DNA from: Oscillospiraceae bacterium
GTDB taxonomy: Bacteria; Bacillota; Clostridia; Oscillospirales; Oscillospiraceae
NCBI GenBank assembly: GCA_910575505.1
Contig: CAJTFK010000006.1
Coordinates: forward strand, 1-64,000
DNA length: 64,000 nt
Direction: 5' to 3'
Position numbers and translations under genes: made by a program. Below the pieces are notes generated by a model. That model was not told where the DNA came from and did not search any database. It saw only the letters and a list, made by a program, of their open reading frames with translations. Positions within the stretch are counted from its first letter, which is position 1, and every line of letters begins with the position of its first letter. Of the stretch, positions 48,106 through 57,140 are shown piece after piece.

Positions 48106-49041
48106 TCAGGATTCCGGGGCAAACACCGTTTCCACCGGCTCCTTTTCGTAATTGGGCGGGGAGTAGACCCAGCGCTCCAGCACGCCGTCTGTGACCTGAT
48201 ACCGCAGGGGCAGGGGCTCCGGCGGCTGGGGCGGCAGCTTCTCGATGACCTGGAGCTTGATTTTCATGCGCTCGGGCCGGATGCTTTTGATGTACACGGA
48301 AACGGTGTTGCCGGGGGCCAGATCCTCATGGACGTCCGCCAGACCGGAGAGATTGGGGGACAGCTCAATGAAGCTGCCGTAGTCCTTCACGGTGCGGACG
48401 ATGCCCCGGACCGTCTCGCCGGGACGGAAGCGGCTGGCATTCTCCATCCAGGTGCCCAGCAGCTCCCGGTGGGTCAGGGTGATCCGCCGGTTTTCCCGGT
48501 CTATGGCCCAGACCGCCGTCAGAATTTTCTGACCCGGCTGAAAGCGTTCCCTGGGGTGGGAGATGCGGGAGACGGAGATGTGCTCAATGGGCAGCATGGC
48601 CACAATGCCGCACCCGATATCCACGAAGGCCCCGAAGGGCTCCAGACGGGTGACCCGGCCTGTAAGCACCGCCCCCGGCGTCAGGTGCTCCAGGAAGAAG
48701 TTCATGGCCTGCTCCTGGGCTGCCCGGCGGGAGAGACAGGCCACAGGAGCGCCTTTTTCGTCGGCGTCCAGAGCGGTGATGACGAAGCAGGTGGGCTTTC
48801 CCACGCGGGAGAGCACGGAGATGTCCCGGTCCGCGCCGCTGATCCAGGGGGCCACCGCCTCCTGACGGGGGATGCGCCCCCGGACGCCCCCCAGGGAGAG
48901 CAGGAGGGTGTGGTCAGGGGTGCAGCGCTGGACGGACGCTTCCAGGATTTCACCCTGTTCCATAGCCTCCCGCAGATCGGAGAGGGAGCGGAGCAGAGGG
49001 GGACGGAGGCCTTCGGGAAGGAAGAGCTTGTTTTCCGGCAT
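48106..49041 (-). CDS. S1 RNA-binding domain protein (RpsA/YugI-like)
   Basis: From ATG 49041 the 311-aa protein has at least two S1 domains: PGAVLTGRVTRLEPFGAFVDIG (about residue 120) and GETVRGIVRTVKDYGSFIELS (about residue 200), with an incomplete N-terminal one. Similar proteins bind mRNA or ribosomes in Firmicutes, but true S1 function is not shown. It is divergent from the DUF951 gene. Confidence 0.85.
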   Translation of the reverse strand: MPENKLFLPEGLRPPLLRSLSDLREAMEQGEILEASVQRCTPDHTLLLSLGGVRGRIPRQEAVAPWISGADRDISVLSRVGKPTCFVITALDADEKGAPVACLSRRAAQEQAMNFFLEHLTPGAVLTGRVTRLEPFGAFVDIGCGIVAMLPIEHISVSRISHPRERFQPGQKILTAVWAIDRENRRITLTHRELLGTWMENASRFRPGETVRGIVRTVKDYGSFIELSPNLSGLADVHEDLAPGNTVSVYIKSIRPERMKIKLQVIEKLPPQPPEPLPLRYQVTDGVLERWVYSPPNYEKEPVETVFAPES

Positions 49042-49137
49042 ATTTGATCGCATCCTATCTGCCGCGAACGGCGGCATTGACTTTTGATACGCCTACTATA
49101 TGCAGAAAACCGAATGGGATTGACAGGAGGAACTGAG

Positions 49138-49329
49138 ATGGATCTGCGTCTGCATGATCTTGTGGAGCTGAAAAAGCCCCATCCCTGCGGAAGCACCCAA
49201 TGGGAGATTCTCCGGGTGGGTATGGATATCAAGCTCCGCTGTCAGGGCTGCGGCCACGAGCTGATGCTGCCCCGGAGCAAGGCGGAAAAGAGCATCCGCA
49301 AAATTTTGACAAAGGAGGAACCGACATGA
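49138..49329 (+). CDS. DUF951 domain protein, 63 aa
   Basis: Has the DUF951 core HDLVELKKPHPCGSTQWEIL and CQGCGHELMLPRSKAEK with two Cys pairs. A conserved Firmicutes protein of unknown function, possibly nucleic-acid or metal binding. GGAGG precedes the ATG and its TGA overlaps the next ATG. Confidence 0.9.
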   Translation: MDLRLHDLVELKKPHPCGSTQWEILRVGMDIKLRCQGCGHELMLPRSKAEKSIRKILTKEEPT

Positions 49330-49421
49330 ACGGCAAACTGAAGCGGGGGATTGCCCTGGCGCTGGTGGTGGTTTTGGTGCTGGCGCTGCTGGCTTCCATG
49401 ATCCTGCCCTATATTGGCTGA
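49326..49421 (+). CDS. Small single-pass membrane peptide, 31 aa
   Basis: MNGKLKRGIALALVVVLVLA then a short end. It has its own ribosome site (AAAGGAGG) and an ATGA overlap with the DUF951 stop. A basic N-terminus and one membrane helix resemble DUF4044-type or similar tiny proteins. It is easily missed because of its length. Confidence 0.6.
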   Translation: MNGKLKRGIALALVVVLVLALLASMILPYIG

Positions 49422-49445
49422 GACGGGAGAGAGGTATGAAAACAG

Positions 49446-49465
49446 GCGCTTCCATATGGAAGCGC
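49446..49465. repeat. Perfect 20-bp palindrome
   Basis: GCGCTTCCATATGGAAGCGC. Possibly an operator; its position downstream of the small genes and far from a start gives no clue. Confidence 0.5.
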
Positions 49466-49501
49466 TTCAGCTTGCGGAACCGTTTTCCGGCTTTCCAACA
49501 G

Positions 49502-49533
49502 GAAGGCCCCGGCGTTTGAACGCCGGGGCCTTC
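49502..49533. repeat. 15-bp GC-rich hairpin between convergent genes
   Basis: GAAGGCCCCGGCGTT/AACGCCGGGGCCTTC with a 2-nt centre. The A run follows on the plus strand, so it is not a canonical terminator in either direction, although its place between converging genes suggests that role. Confidence 0.55.
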
Positions 49534-49675
49534 AAAAAACAGCTGACCGCACATGAGAGATTTTGGACGGGGCTGTCCGCAAGGGGGCAAAGCCGCCGGC
49601 GGCCTTCCTCTCTGGAACCTGAGGCTCAACCGTTTTTTGGCCGTCTGGAGCGTTTCTGCGGGGAGCGCCTGTTTT

Positions 49676-50089
49676 TCAGAGATCCGGCAGCTTCTGGTCC
49701 AGGCGGTAGAAGGTGAAGGTCCCGGTTCCCAGCAGGACGCCCTCCGTCCCGGTAATTTGAACGTCCAGCACACAGAGTGATTTGCCGGCCTTCACCGTAC
49801 GGGCCTCCGCTGTCAGCGTGTCGCCTACCTTGGCGCTGCGGAGATAGTGATAGGAGGCGTCTACGGTCACGGCCATGGTCCCGTAGCTGGCGGCGGCGGA
49901 ACCGCAGGCGGTGTCTGCCAGGGTGAAATAGACGCCTCCGTGGGGAACGCCAAGGGGATTCACGTCGCCGGCCTCCACCGTTTTGACCACCCGGGCATAG
50001 CCGGGGCCGATTTCCTCCACCAGGACGCCCTGGCGCTGAGCATAAGGGTTGTTGGCATTGCGAAACGCTCTGATCTTTTCATAATCCAT
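49676..50089 (-). CDS. PaaI-family hotdog thioesterase
   Basis: The 137-aa protein has the hotdog core NPLGVPHGGVYFTLADTACG with the catalytic Asp/Asn region, then VTVDASYHYLRSAKVGD and a final beta strand. Such enzymes hydrolyse acyl-CoA thioesters. The substrate is unknown. It stands alone upstream of pyrH, in the opposite direction. Confidence 0.88.
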   Translation of the reverse strand: MDYEKIRAFRNANNPYAQRQGVLVEEIGPGYARVVKTVEAGDVNPLGVPHGGVYFTLADTACGSAAASYGTMAVTVDASYHYLRSAKVGDTLTAEARTVKAGKSLCVLDVQITGTEGVLLGTGTFTFYRLDQKLPDL

Positions 50090-50316
50090 AGGGGCAGACC
50101 CTCCTTTTTCATGGGCCTATTGTATAACAGAGCTGCGCCGGTGTCAAATGGTTCGCCGTCCGCAGACCGGGACGGGACATGAGTGGAAAAAAGAGCAAAC
50201 AGGAGGTTTTGGAAAGAAAATAGAAAATCTTTGAGAACCCCCTATGCAAAAGCGGAAAAATACGTTAAAATAGAAAAGCTGAAAACCCTGACAATTTTGA
50301 GACAGGAGGTCAAGCT

Positions 50317-51039
50317 ATGGCGAACGAAAAGCCTGTGTACCGCCGGGTTCTGCTGAAAATCAGCGGCGAGGCCCTTGCGGGAGATCAGCACAGCGGCCTG
50401 GACTTTGAGATGATCGGGCAGGTCTGCGACGTGGTGAAGGAGTGTCTGGAGCTGGGCGTCCAGGTGGGACTGGTGGTCGGCGGCGGCAACTTCTGGCGGG
50501 GCGTCAAAGACGGCGGAGGCCGCATGGAGCGGACCAGAGCCGATCATATGGGAATGCTGGCCACGGTGATGAACTGTCTGGCGGTGGCCGACGTCTGCGA
50601 GCAGAAGGGCATCCCCGTCCGGGTCCAGACCGCCATTGAGATGCGTTCCATCGCGGAGCCCTACATCCGTTCCCGGGCAATCCGGCATCTGGAGAAGGGA
50701 AGAGTGGTCATTTTCGGCTGCGGCACCGGCAATCCCTATTTTTCCACCGATACCGCCGCCGTGCTCCGGGCCGCCGAGATCAGCGCGGACGTCATCCTGC
50801 TGGCCAAGAATGTGGACGGCGTTTATTCCGCCGACCCGGTCAAGGACCCCTCTGCCGTTAAATATGATTCCATCACGTATGACGAGGTTCTCTCCCGTCA
50901 TCTGATGGTGATGGATTCCACCGCCACCTCTCTGTCCATGGATAACCACATTCCTGTCCTGCTTTTTGCCCTCAAGGACCCCCGGAACATCCTCCGGGCC
51001 CTCTGCGGCGAAAATGTGGGCACCATCGTCAGGGAATAA
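50317..51039 (+). CDS. pyrH: UMP kinase
   Basis: The 240-aa protein has [48 protein letters not shown] and [12 protein letters not shown]. It phosphorylates UMP to UDP. It begins the pyrH-frr-uppS series. GACAGGAGG precedes the ATG. Confidence 0.97.
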   Translation: MANEKPVYRRVLLKISGEALAGDQHSGLDFEMIGQVCDVVKECLELGVQVGLVVGGGNFWRGVKDGGGRMERTRADHMGMLATVMNCLAVADVCEQKGIPVRVQTAIEMRSIAEPYIRSRAIRHLEKGRVVIFGCGTGNPYFSTDTAAVLRAAEISADVILLAKNVDGVYSADPVKDPSAVKYDSITYDEVLSRHLMVMDSTATSLSMDNHIPVLLFALKDPRNILRALCGENVGTIVRE

Positions 51040-51189
51040 CCTGCTGTTTCCGGTGAGACGAAGGGGACAGCCGAGGGGCTGTCTCCGGTTCGCGGACGAA
51101 AGCCGAGGCGGAGCCCCACAGGCTTGTCCGGACAAAAGCGGGGCCGCCCCACGGGTATGATTTTGAAATTCTGAAAGGAGCTTTTCGTG

Positions 51190-51747
51190 ATGTTAAAGGA
51201 TGAATACAAGGTTTATGAGGAAAAGATGAAGAAGAGTATTGACTCTGTGGCCGCCGACTTCGCCTCTGTCCGGGCAGGCCGGGCCAACGCCGCCGTGCTG
51301 GACCGCATCATGGTGGACTACTACGGCAGCCCCACCCCCATCCAGCAGATTGCCGCAATTTCCTCTCCGGATCCCCGTTCTCTGGTGATTTCTCCCTGGG
51401 ATGGTTCCATTCTCAAGGCGATTGAGAAGGCCATTCAGAATTCCGACCTGGGCATCAATCCCCAGAATGACGGCAAGTGCATCCGCCTGTCCTTCCCCCA
51501 GCTGACGGAGGAGCGCCGTAAGGATCTGGTAAAGCAGATTCGCAAGTATGCCGAAAGCGGCAAGGTGGCGGTGCGGAACATCCGCCGGGACGCCATGGAA
51601 AATTTCAAGAAGCAGGAAAAGAAGTCCGAAATCACCGAGGACGAAATGAAGATGGTGGAAAAGGACCTCCAGAAGCTGACGGACGACAGCTGCAAAAAGC
51701 TGGATGAGCTTCTGGACAAAAAGGAAAAGGAATTGATGGCGGTCTGA
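51190..51747 (+). CDS. frr: Ribosome recycling factor
   Basis: The 185-aa protein has the RRF motif SVRAGRANAAVLDRIMVDYYG and ENFKKQEKKSEITEDEMK. It splits post-termination ribosomes with EF-G. I start at ATG 51190; a GTG one codon upstream is possible. AAAGGAG lies 9 nt before. Confidence 0.96.
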   Translation: MLKDEYKVYEEKMKKSIDSVAADFASVRAGRANAAVLDRIMVDYYGSPTPIQQIAAISSPDPRSLVISPWDGSILKAIEKAIQNSDLGINPQNDGKCIRLSFPQLTEERRKDLVKQIRKYAESGKVAVRNIRRDAMENFKKQEKKSEITEDEMKMVEKDLQKLTDDSCKKLDELLDKKEKELMAV

Positions 51748-51852
51748 TGGCCGGGACGAAGAACGAAACGGGGCGGCTCACGCCGCCCCGCAGCTATGAA
51801 GCGGGGATGGCCGCATTATGAAAAAGCGGCACGGAAAGGAGACCCTGAGGCC

Positions 51853-52605
51853 GTGTGTGTTAAATCTGAATCGGGAACAGGCGGCGGGATGAAAAAAATG
51901 CCGGTGCATATCGCAGTCATCATGGACGGCAATGGCCGCTGGGCCACCCGCCGGGGTCTGCCCCGCACCGCCGGCCACAAGGCCGGGGCGGAGACGTTCC
52001 GCCGCATTGCCACCTACTGCAAGAATATAGGCGTGAAGTACCTGACGGTCTACGCCTTTTCCACGGAGAACTGGAAGCGTTCGGAGACCGAGGTGTCCGC
52101 TATTATGGGCCTGCTGAAAAAGTATCTGCTGGAGGCGGTGGACACCATGGAGCGGGACCACATCCGGCTCCATTTCTTCGGGGACATGACCCCCATTTCT
52201 CCGGAGATCCGCGCCCTGGCCCGGGAGACCGACGAGATTACAGAGCATCTTTCCAGCGATGATTTCCAGGCCAACGTCTGTCTGAATTACGGCGGGAGGG
52301 ACGAGATTGTCCGGGCGGTCCGGCAGTTTGCCGAGGACTGCCGCGCCGGTATTCGGAATCCCTGGGACATGGATGAGGCGGAATTTTCAGACTATCTGGA
52401 CTCCCGGGGCATCCCGGACCCGGAGCTGGTCATTCGCCCCAGCGGGGAGCTGCGGCTTTCCAATTTCCTGCTGTGGCAGTGCGCCTATTCGGAGTTTTAT
52501 TTCACGGATACCCTGTGGCCGGACTTTGACGAGGCGGAGCTGGACCGGGCCATTGAGGCCTTTCGGAGCCGGGACCGGCGCTTTGGCGGCGTTTCTTTCT
52601 CCTGA
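51853..52605 (+). CDS. uppS: Isoprenyl (undecaprenyl) diphosphate synthase
   Basis: The cis-prenyltransferase motif HIAVIMDGNGRWATRRGL is followed by RTAGHKAGAETFRRI, FSTENWKRSETEV and a final RPSGELRLSNFLLWQ. It makes C55 undecaprenyl diphosphate, the lipid carrier used by the TagO enzyme at 39739. The start is uncertain: GTG 51853 has AAAGGAG 11 nt upstream; ATG 51796 and ATG 51889 are alternatives. Confidence 0.93.
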   Translation: MCVKSESGTGGGMKKMPVHIAVIMDGNGRWATRRGLPRTAGHKAGAETFRRIATYCKNIGVKYLTVYAFSTENWKRSETEVSAIMGLLKKYLLEAVDTMERDHIRLHFFGDMTPISPEIRALARETDEITEHLSSDDFQANVCLNYGGRDEIVRAVRQFAEDCRAGIRNPWDMDEAEFSDYLDSRGIPDPELVIRPSGELRLSNFLLWQCAYSEFYFTDTLWPDFDEAELDRAIEAFRSRDRRFGGVSFS

Positions 52606-52662
52606 ACCGTCCTGATTCCGGCGGGCTGATATCGAAGGGAGCGCATAAGCGCGGGAGGAGGA

Positions 52663-53514
52663 ATGATGGATCGAAAAGCGATGGCCCGGGAAACTCTGGA
52701 GATCATGGCCCGGGGCTTCTATACGCCGGAGGGCGGCGGACAGGACCGGATTTCCATTGGGGAGGATCTGAAGGAGTCCGTCCGGCGCAGCATCCTGATT
52801 ACCCCCGAAGAGGGCGAAACCATACTGGGGGCCTACCACGGCCCCGGCGGGCGTCCGAATCCTGAGACGCGGGTGGAAAACCTCTCCACGGTGGAGGCCC
52901 TGCGGACTCTGGTATCGGAGGGAAAAACCGGCATCGGCGTGCTGAACTTCGCCAGCGCGAAGAACCCCGGCGGCGGCTTCCTCAACGGAGCCAATGCCCA
53001 GGAGGAGAGTCTGGCCGTCTCCAGCACCCTTTATCCCACCCTCACCGCCCATGAGGAATATTACAGGGAAAACCGTGCCCACCGCTCCATGATGTACCTG
53101 GACTACGCCATCTATTCCCCGGACGTGATATTCTTCCGGGACGGCGGGTTCCGGCTGACGCCCGCGCCGGTCAAGGCCTCCGTGCTGACGCTGCCCGCCG
53201 TCAACATGGGGCAGGTGCTTCTGAAGGGGGAGGACCCGGAGGAGGCCAGGCGGGTCATGCGGCGGAGAATGGGGCTGGCCCTGGGCATCTTCGCCCGGCA
53301 GCAGGCGCGCCATTTGATTCTGGGTGCCTTCGGCTGCGGCGTGTTCCGGAACGATCCCCGGGATATTGCGGCCTGGTGGAGGGAACTGCTGGAGGGGGAC
53401 ATGGGGCGGTCTTTTGACTCTGTGTTTCACGCCGTTTTTGACCGTTCCCGGGACCAGCGCTGTATCCGGGCTTTTCGGGAAGAACCGTCCGGCCTGACCG
53501 CGAAGGGGGTTTGA
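52663..53514 (+). CDS. TIGR02452-family protein, microbial PARG-like
   Basis: The 283-aa protein has the PARG-type signature NPGGGFLNGANAQEESL (GGG-x(6)-QEE), preceded by GVLNFASAKN, and later HLILGAFGCGVFRND, the macrodomain-related core. Poly(ADP-ribose) glycohydrolases of this type remove ADP-ribose. GGAGG precedes the ATG. It sits inside the otherwise conserved uppS-cdsA-dxr-rseP cluster, an unusual position. Confidence 0.85.
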   Translation: MMDRKAMARETLEIMARGFYTPEGGGQDRISIGEDLKESVRRSILITPEEGETILGAYHGPGGRPNPETRVENLSTVEALRTLVSEGKTGIGVLNFASAKNPGGGFLNGANAQEESLAVSSTLYPTLTAHEEYYRENRAHRSMMYLDYAIYSPDVIFFRDGGFRLTPAPVKASVLTLPAVNMGQVLLKGEDPEEARRVMRRRMGLALGIFARQQARHLILGAFGCGVFRNDPRDIAAWWRELLEGDMGRSFDSVFHAVFDRSRDQRCIRAFREEPSGLTAKGV

Positions 53515-53518
53515 TCTG

Positions 53519-54319
53519 TTGAAATCGAGAATTTTAGTGGCCGTGGTGGGCATGCCTGTGCTGCTCTATGTGGTGCTGGCCGCGCCCCCTGTGGTGATGG
53601 AGCTGGCTTTGTTCATTTTAGCGGGCATAGGCGGCGATGAGCTGCAAAAATGCGTCAGTGGAAAGGATCAGAGGACCCCGCTGCCGCTGAGCGGACTCTG
53701 CGCCGGCCTGACGGTGTTCTGGTATTACAATTCGCCGGAGTTTGTGGAGGACTTTTTTCTGCTGGCGGCCCTGGCTTTTTTTGGCTATGCCATTTTCAAG
53801 GGCGGCGAGGTGAAATTTAGCCAGATTATGGCGGGGCTCTTCGGGAGCATCGCCATCGGATATTCCTTTTCCGCCTTCCTCCGGCTGGAGGCCTCCGGCG
53901 TCCATCGGGCCTGGCTGCTGCTGCCCTTCATCCTCAGCTTCGCCTGCGATACCTTCGCCTTTTTCTCCGGCCTCACCCTGGGAAAGCACAAGCTGGCGCC
54001 CAGGGTCAGCCCGAAAAAGACCATCGAGGGCTCCATCGGCGGACTGCTGGGGAATGCGGCCTGCGGCCTGCTGTTCGTCTGGGTGATGGACCGCTTTTTC
54101 GGCGGCAGCGCCATCGGCTACGGCCCCATGGCCCTGCTGGCCCTGGCCTGCGGCGCGGTGGCCCAGATTGGCGACCTGAGCTTTTCCCTCATCAAGCGGG
54201 AATTCGGCATCAAGGACTACGGACACCTCTTCCTGGCCCACGGCGGCGTGCTGGACCGTTTTGACAGCGTTCTCTTTGTGGCCCCGGCAGTTGAGATTAT
54301 TTTCAGCTTTCTGAAATAG
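53519..54319 (+). CDS. cdsA: Phosphatidate cytidylyltransferase
   Basis: The 266-aa protein has about seven membrane helices and the CdsA signature region: SLIKREFGIKDYGHLFLAHGG then LDRFDSVLF. It makes CDP-diacylglycerol for phospholipid synthesis. TTG start with AAGGGGG upstream, 4 nt after the PARG-like gene. Confidence 0.94.
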   Translation: MKSRILVAVVGMPVLLYVVLAAPPVVMELALFILAGIGGDELQKCVSGKDQRTPLPLSGLCAGLTVFWYYNSPEFVEDFFLLAALAFFGYAIFKGGEVKFSQIMAGLFGSIAIGYSFSAFLRLEASGVHRAWLLLPFILSFACDTFAFFSGLTLGKHKLAPRVSPKKTIEGSIGGLLGNAACGLLFVWVMDRFFGGSAIGYGPMALLALACGAVAQIGDLSFSLIKREFGIKDYGHLFLAHGGVLDRFDSVLFVAPAVEIIFSFLK

Positions 54320-54328
54320 AATAGGATT

Positions 54329-55495
54329 ATGGATATGAGTAAGGCAAGCAGGAAGATTGTGGTCCTGGGCTCCACCGGCTCCATCGGCCGGCAGACTCTG
54401 GACGTGGCGGAACAGCTGGGGCTGCGGGTGTTGGCCCTCACCGCCGATAAAAGCGTGGACCGGATGGAGGCCCAGGCCCGGAAGTTCCGCCCCGGGCTGG
54501 TTATCATGACCAACCCGGAGGCGGCCCGGGACCTGAAAATCCGCCTGGCGGACACGGAGACCAGGGTGCTGTCGGGCCCCGCCGCTCTGGAGGAGGCCGC
54601 CGTTCTGCCGGAGGCGGACACGGTGGTCACTGCCGTGGTGGGCATGGTGGGCCTGCGGCCCACTCTCGCCGCCATTGCGGCGAACAAGCGCATTGCCCTG
54701 GCCAACAAGGAGACTCTGGTCTGCGCCGGGGAACTGGTGATGGATGCGGCGGAGAAGAGCGGCGCGGAGATCGTCCCGGTGGACTCTGAGCATTCCGCCA
54801 TTTTCCAATGTCTCCAGGGCTGTGGGGACCGGCGGGAGATACGCCGGCTGATTCTGACCTGTTCCGGCGGGCCCTTTTACGGCATGAGCCGGGAAGAGGC
54901 GGGCAGAATGACAAGAGAGGACGCCCTGCGTCATCCCAATTGGACCATGGGCCCCAAGATTACGGTGGACTGCGCCACGCTGATGAACAAGGGGCTGGAG
55001 GTCATTGAGGCCATGCGGCTTTACCGTCTGCCGCTGGAACAGGTGGACGTGGTGATTCACCGGCAGAGCATCGTTCACTCCCTGGTGGAATTCCGGGACG
55101 GGGCGGTGCTGGCCCAGCTGGGGACGCCGGATATGCGCCTGCCCATCCGCTACGCCCTGACCTACCCGGCCCGGGGCGAGAATCCGGCGGAGCCGCTGGA
55201 CCTTCTGCGCTGTCCGCCGCTGACTTTTGCCCAGCCGGATCGGGAGACGTTCCCCTGCCTTCGTCTGGCGGAGGTTGCGGCGGTCAAGGGCGGGACGGCA
55301 TGTACCATACTGAATGCCGCCAATGAAGAGGTAGTCCGGCTGTTTCTGGCGGACCGCATCGGGTTTGACGGCATCTTCCGGCTGACCATTGGGGCCATGA
55401 CGGACATCCCGGTGGTGCTGAATCCCTCCCTGGAGGATATCCTGGCGGCGGACGGGGCGGCTCGGGACTGGGTTCTGAGCCATTGGAAATCTTGA
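54329..55495 (+). CDS. dxr: 1-deoxy-D-xylulose-5-phosphate reductoisomerase
   Basis: The 388-aa enzyme has the NADPH-binding LGSTGSIGRQTLDVAEQLG, LANKETLVCAGELV, PVDSEHSAIFQCLQG and TMGPKITVDCATLMNKGLE. It is the second MEP-pathway step. Confidence 0.96.
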   Translation: MDMSKASRKIVVLGSTGSIGRQTLDVAEQLGLRVLALTADKSVDRMEAQARKFRPGLVIMTNPEAARDLKIRLADTETRVLSGPAALEEAAVLPEADTVVTAVVGMVGLRPTLAAIAANKRIALANKETLVCAGELVMDAAEKSGAEIVPVDSEHSAIFQCLQGCGDRREIRRLILTCSGGPFYGMSREEAGRMTREDALRHPNWTMGPKITVDCATLMNKGLEVIEAMRLYRLPLEQVDVVIHRQSIVHSLVEFRDGAVLAQLGTPDMRLPIRYALTYPARGENPAEPLDLLRCPPLTFAQPDRETFPCLRLAEVAAVKGGTACTILNAANEEVVRLFLADRIGFDGIFRLTIGAMTDIPVVLNPSLEDILAADGAARDWVLSHWKS

Positions 55496-55516
55496 TAGTA
55501 GGAGCGTTTTTGCGGC

Positions 55517-56578
55517 ATGACTTTCATCTATGTTCTGGCGGCCATTTTGATTTTCGGTCTGCTGATTGCCCTCCATGAGCTGGGGCACTTCACGGCGGCG
55601 AAGCTCTGCGGCGTAAGGGTAAACGAGTTCTCCATCGGCATGGGGCCCCTGCTGTGGCACAGGGAAACGGAAGAGACCCAATATTCTTTTCGGCTTCTGC
55701 CTGTAGGCGGCTTCTGTGCTATGGAGGGAGAGGACGAGGATACGGGTGATGAACGCGCCTTTGCCCGCCAGGGCTTTTGGAAAAAGCTGGTCATCCTGAC
55801 TGCCGGAGCCTTCATGAATTTCCTGACGGGGGTGCTGATTCTCCTGGTGCTCTACGCCGGAGAGTCCGCCTTTTATGTGGACCAGATTGCGGGCTTTGCC
55901 GACGGCTTCCCCCTGGAGGGGGAGGACGGCCTGATGGTGGGAGACGTCATCTATAAGATTGACGGCTACCGCACCTACATGCGCCGGGACTCGGAGCTCT
56001 TCCTCCGGTATAATGACGGTCAGGGCGTGGATTTGGTGGTGCTGCGGGACGGGGAGAAGGTGACGCTGAAGGACTTCCCCATGTACCGGGGCACCTACAA
56101 CGGTCAGGAAGGCAAGTTTGGCCTGTCCATCGGCGGTCTGGAGATTCCGGCCACGGCCTGGACCAAGCTTCAGTTTGGCTGGTATCAGGCCCTGGACTTT
56201 GTGCAGCTGGTGTGGTTCAGTCTCGTGCAGCTGGTGACGGGCAACGCGGGCATGAACGATCTCAGCGGCCCGGTGGGCATTGTCACCACCATCACCGAGG
56301 TGGGGACGGCCTCCAAAACGGCCCTGATTGCGGTACAGAACATTGCCTATTTTGCCGCCCTCATTGCGGTGAACCTGGCGGTGATGAACCTGCTGCCCAT
56401 TCCCGCCCTGGACGGGGGCCGGATTTTCTTCCTGGCCGTGGACGCGGTGACGATGGCCCTCTTTAAACGGAAGGTGCCGGAAAAGTATCAGGCGGCGGTG
56501 AACGCGGCAGGACTGGTGATGCTGCTGGGGTTTATGCTGCTGGTGACAGTTCACGACGTGTTTAAGCTGTTCCAATGA
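55517..56578 (+). CDS. rseP: RIP site-2 metalloprotease RseP
   Basis: The 353-aa protein has the zinc motif HELGH in LIALHELGHFTAAKL, a PDZ-like domain (residues 120-200) and NLLPIPALDGGRIFFL. It cuts membrane proteins, such as anti-sigma factors and remnant signal peptides. It follows dxr as in many Firmicutes. Confidence 0.94.
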   Translation: MTFIYVLAAILIFGLLIALHELGHFTAAKLCGVRVNEFSIGMGPLLWHRETEETQYSFRLLPVGGFCAMEGEDEDTGDERAFARQGFWKKLVILTAGAFMNFLTGVLILLVLYAGESAFYVDQIAGFADGFPLEGEDGLMVGDVIYKIDGYRTYMRRDSELFLRYNDGQGVDLVVLRDGEKVTLKDFPMYRGTYNGQEGKFGLSIGGLEIPATAWTKLQFGWYQALDFVQLVWFSLVQLVTGNAGMNDLSGPVGIVTTITEVGTASKTALIAVQNIAYFAALIAVNLAVMNLLPIPALDGGRIFFLAVDAVTMALFKRKVPEKYQAAVNAAGLVMLLGFMLLVTVHDVFKLFQ

Positions 56579-56621
56579 GAGCGGGACCGCAAAAGATTGC
56601 AGTGCGGAAGGAGAAAAGGGT

Positions 56622-57140
56622 ATGGACTTTACACTGAGGCCCTGGCGTCCGGAGGACGCCGCCGCCATTGTGCCTCATGCTGATGACCTGGCAGTGGCGG
56701 AGAATCTGCGGGACGTGTTTCCTCATCCCTATACGCCGGCAGACGCGGAGTGGTTTGTTGGCGACTGTGTGGAGCACGAGGGCGAGGGAAGATTGTGCCG
56801 GGCCATCGTGATTGACGGCCAGGCGGCGGGAAGCGTCAGCCTGTTCCTGGGAAAAGACGTATACCGGAAGAGCGCGGAACTGGGTTACTGGCTGGGCCGC
56901 GCCTTCTGGGGAAGGGGCGTCATGACCCGGGCGGCGAGGCTGATCTGCTTCGAGGGCTTTCGGACCTGGGACGTCGCCCGGATTTATGCCGAGCCCTATG
57001 CCGTCAATACCGGCTCCCGGCGGGTGCTGGAGAAGGCAGGCTTCACTTGGGAGGGAACCTTGCGAAACAGTGTTTTTAAGAATGGAAGGCTGATGGATTC
57101 CTGTATTTACGGATTGCTGAGAGAGGAAGCGAAGGCATGA
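56622..57140 (+). CDS. GNAT family N-acetyltransferase (RimJ/RimL-like)
   Basis: The 172-aa protein begins MDFTLRPWRPEDAAAIVPHA and has ELGYWLGRAFWGRGVMTRAA and YAVNTGSRRVLEKAGFTWEG, the acetyl-CoA site and final beta strands. The acceptor is unknown. It overlaps ispG by 4 nt (ATGA). Confidence 0.88.
   Translation: MDFTLRPWRPEDAAAIVPHADDLAVAENLRDVFPHPYTPADAEWFVGDCVEHEGEGRLCRAIVIDGQAAGSVSLFLGKDVYRKSAELGYWLGRAFWGRGVMTRAARLICFEGFRTWDVARIYAEPYAVNTGSRRVLEKAGFTWEGTLRNSVFKNGRLMDSCIYGLLREEAKA

Noticed and set aside
49502..49533. Intrinsic terminator
   Set aside because: No T run follows the hairpin in either direction; listed as a repeat instead.
53618..56668. A 1016-codon open frame on the minus strand across cdsA, dxr and rseP
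   Set aside because: It is a shadow of the real plus-strand genes in GC-rich DNA; it is His/Gln/Arg-rich without domains.
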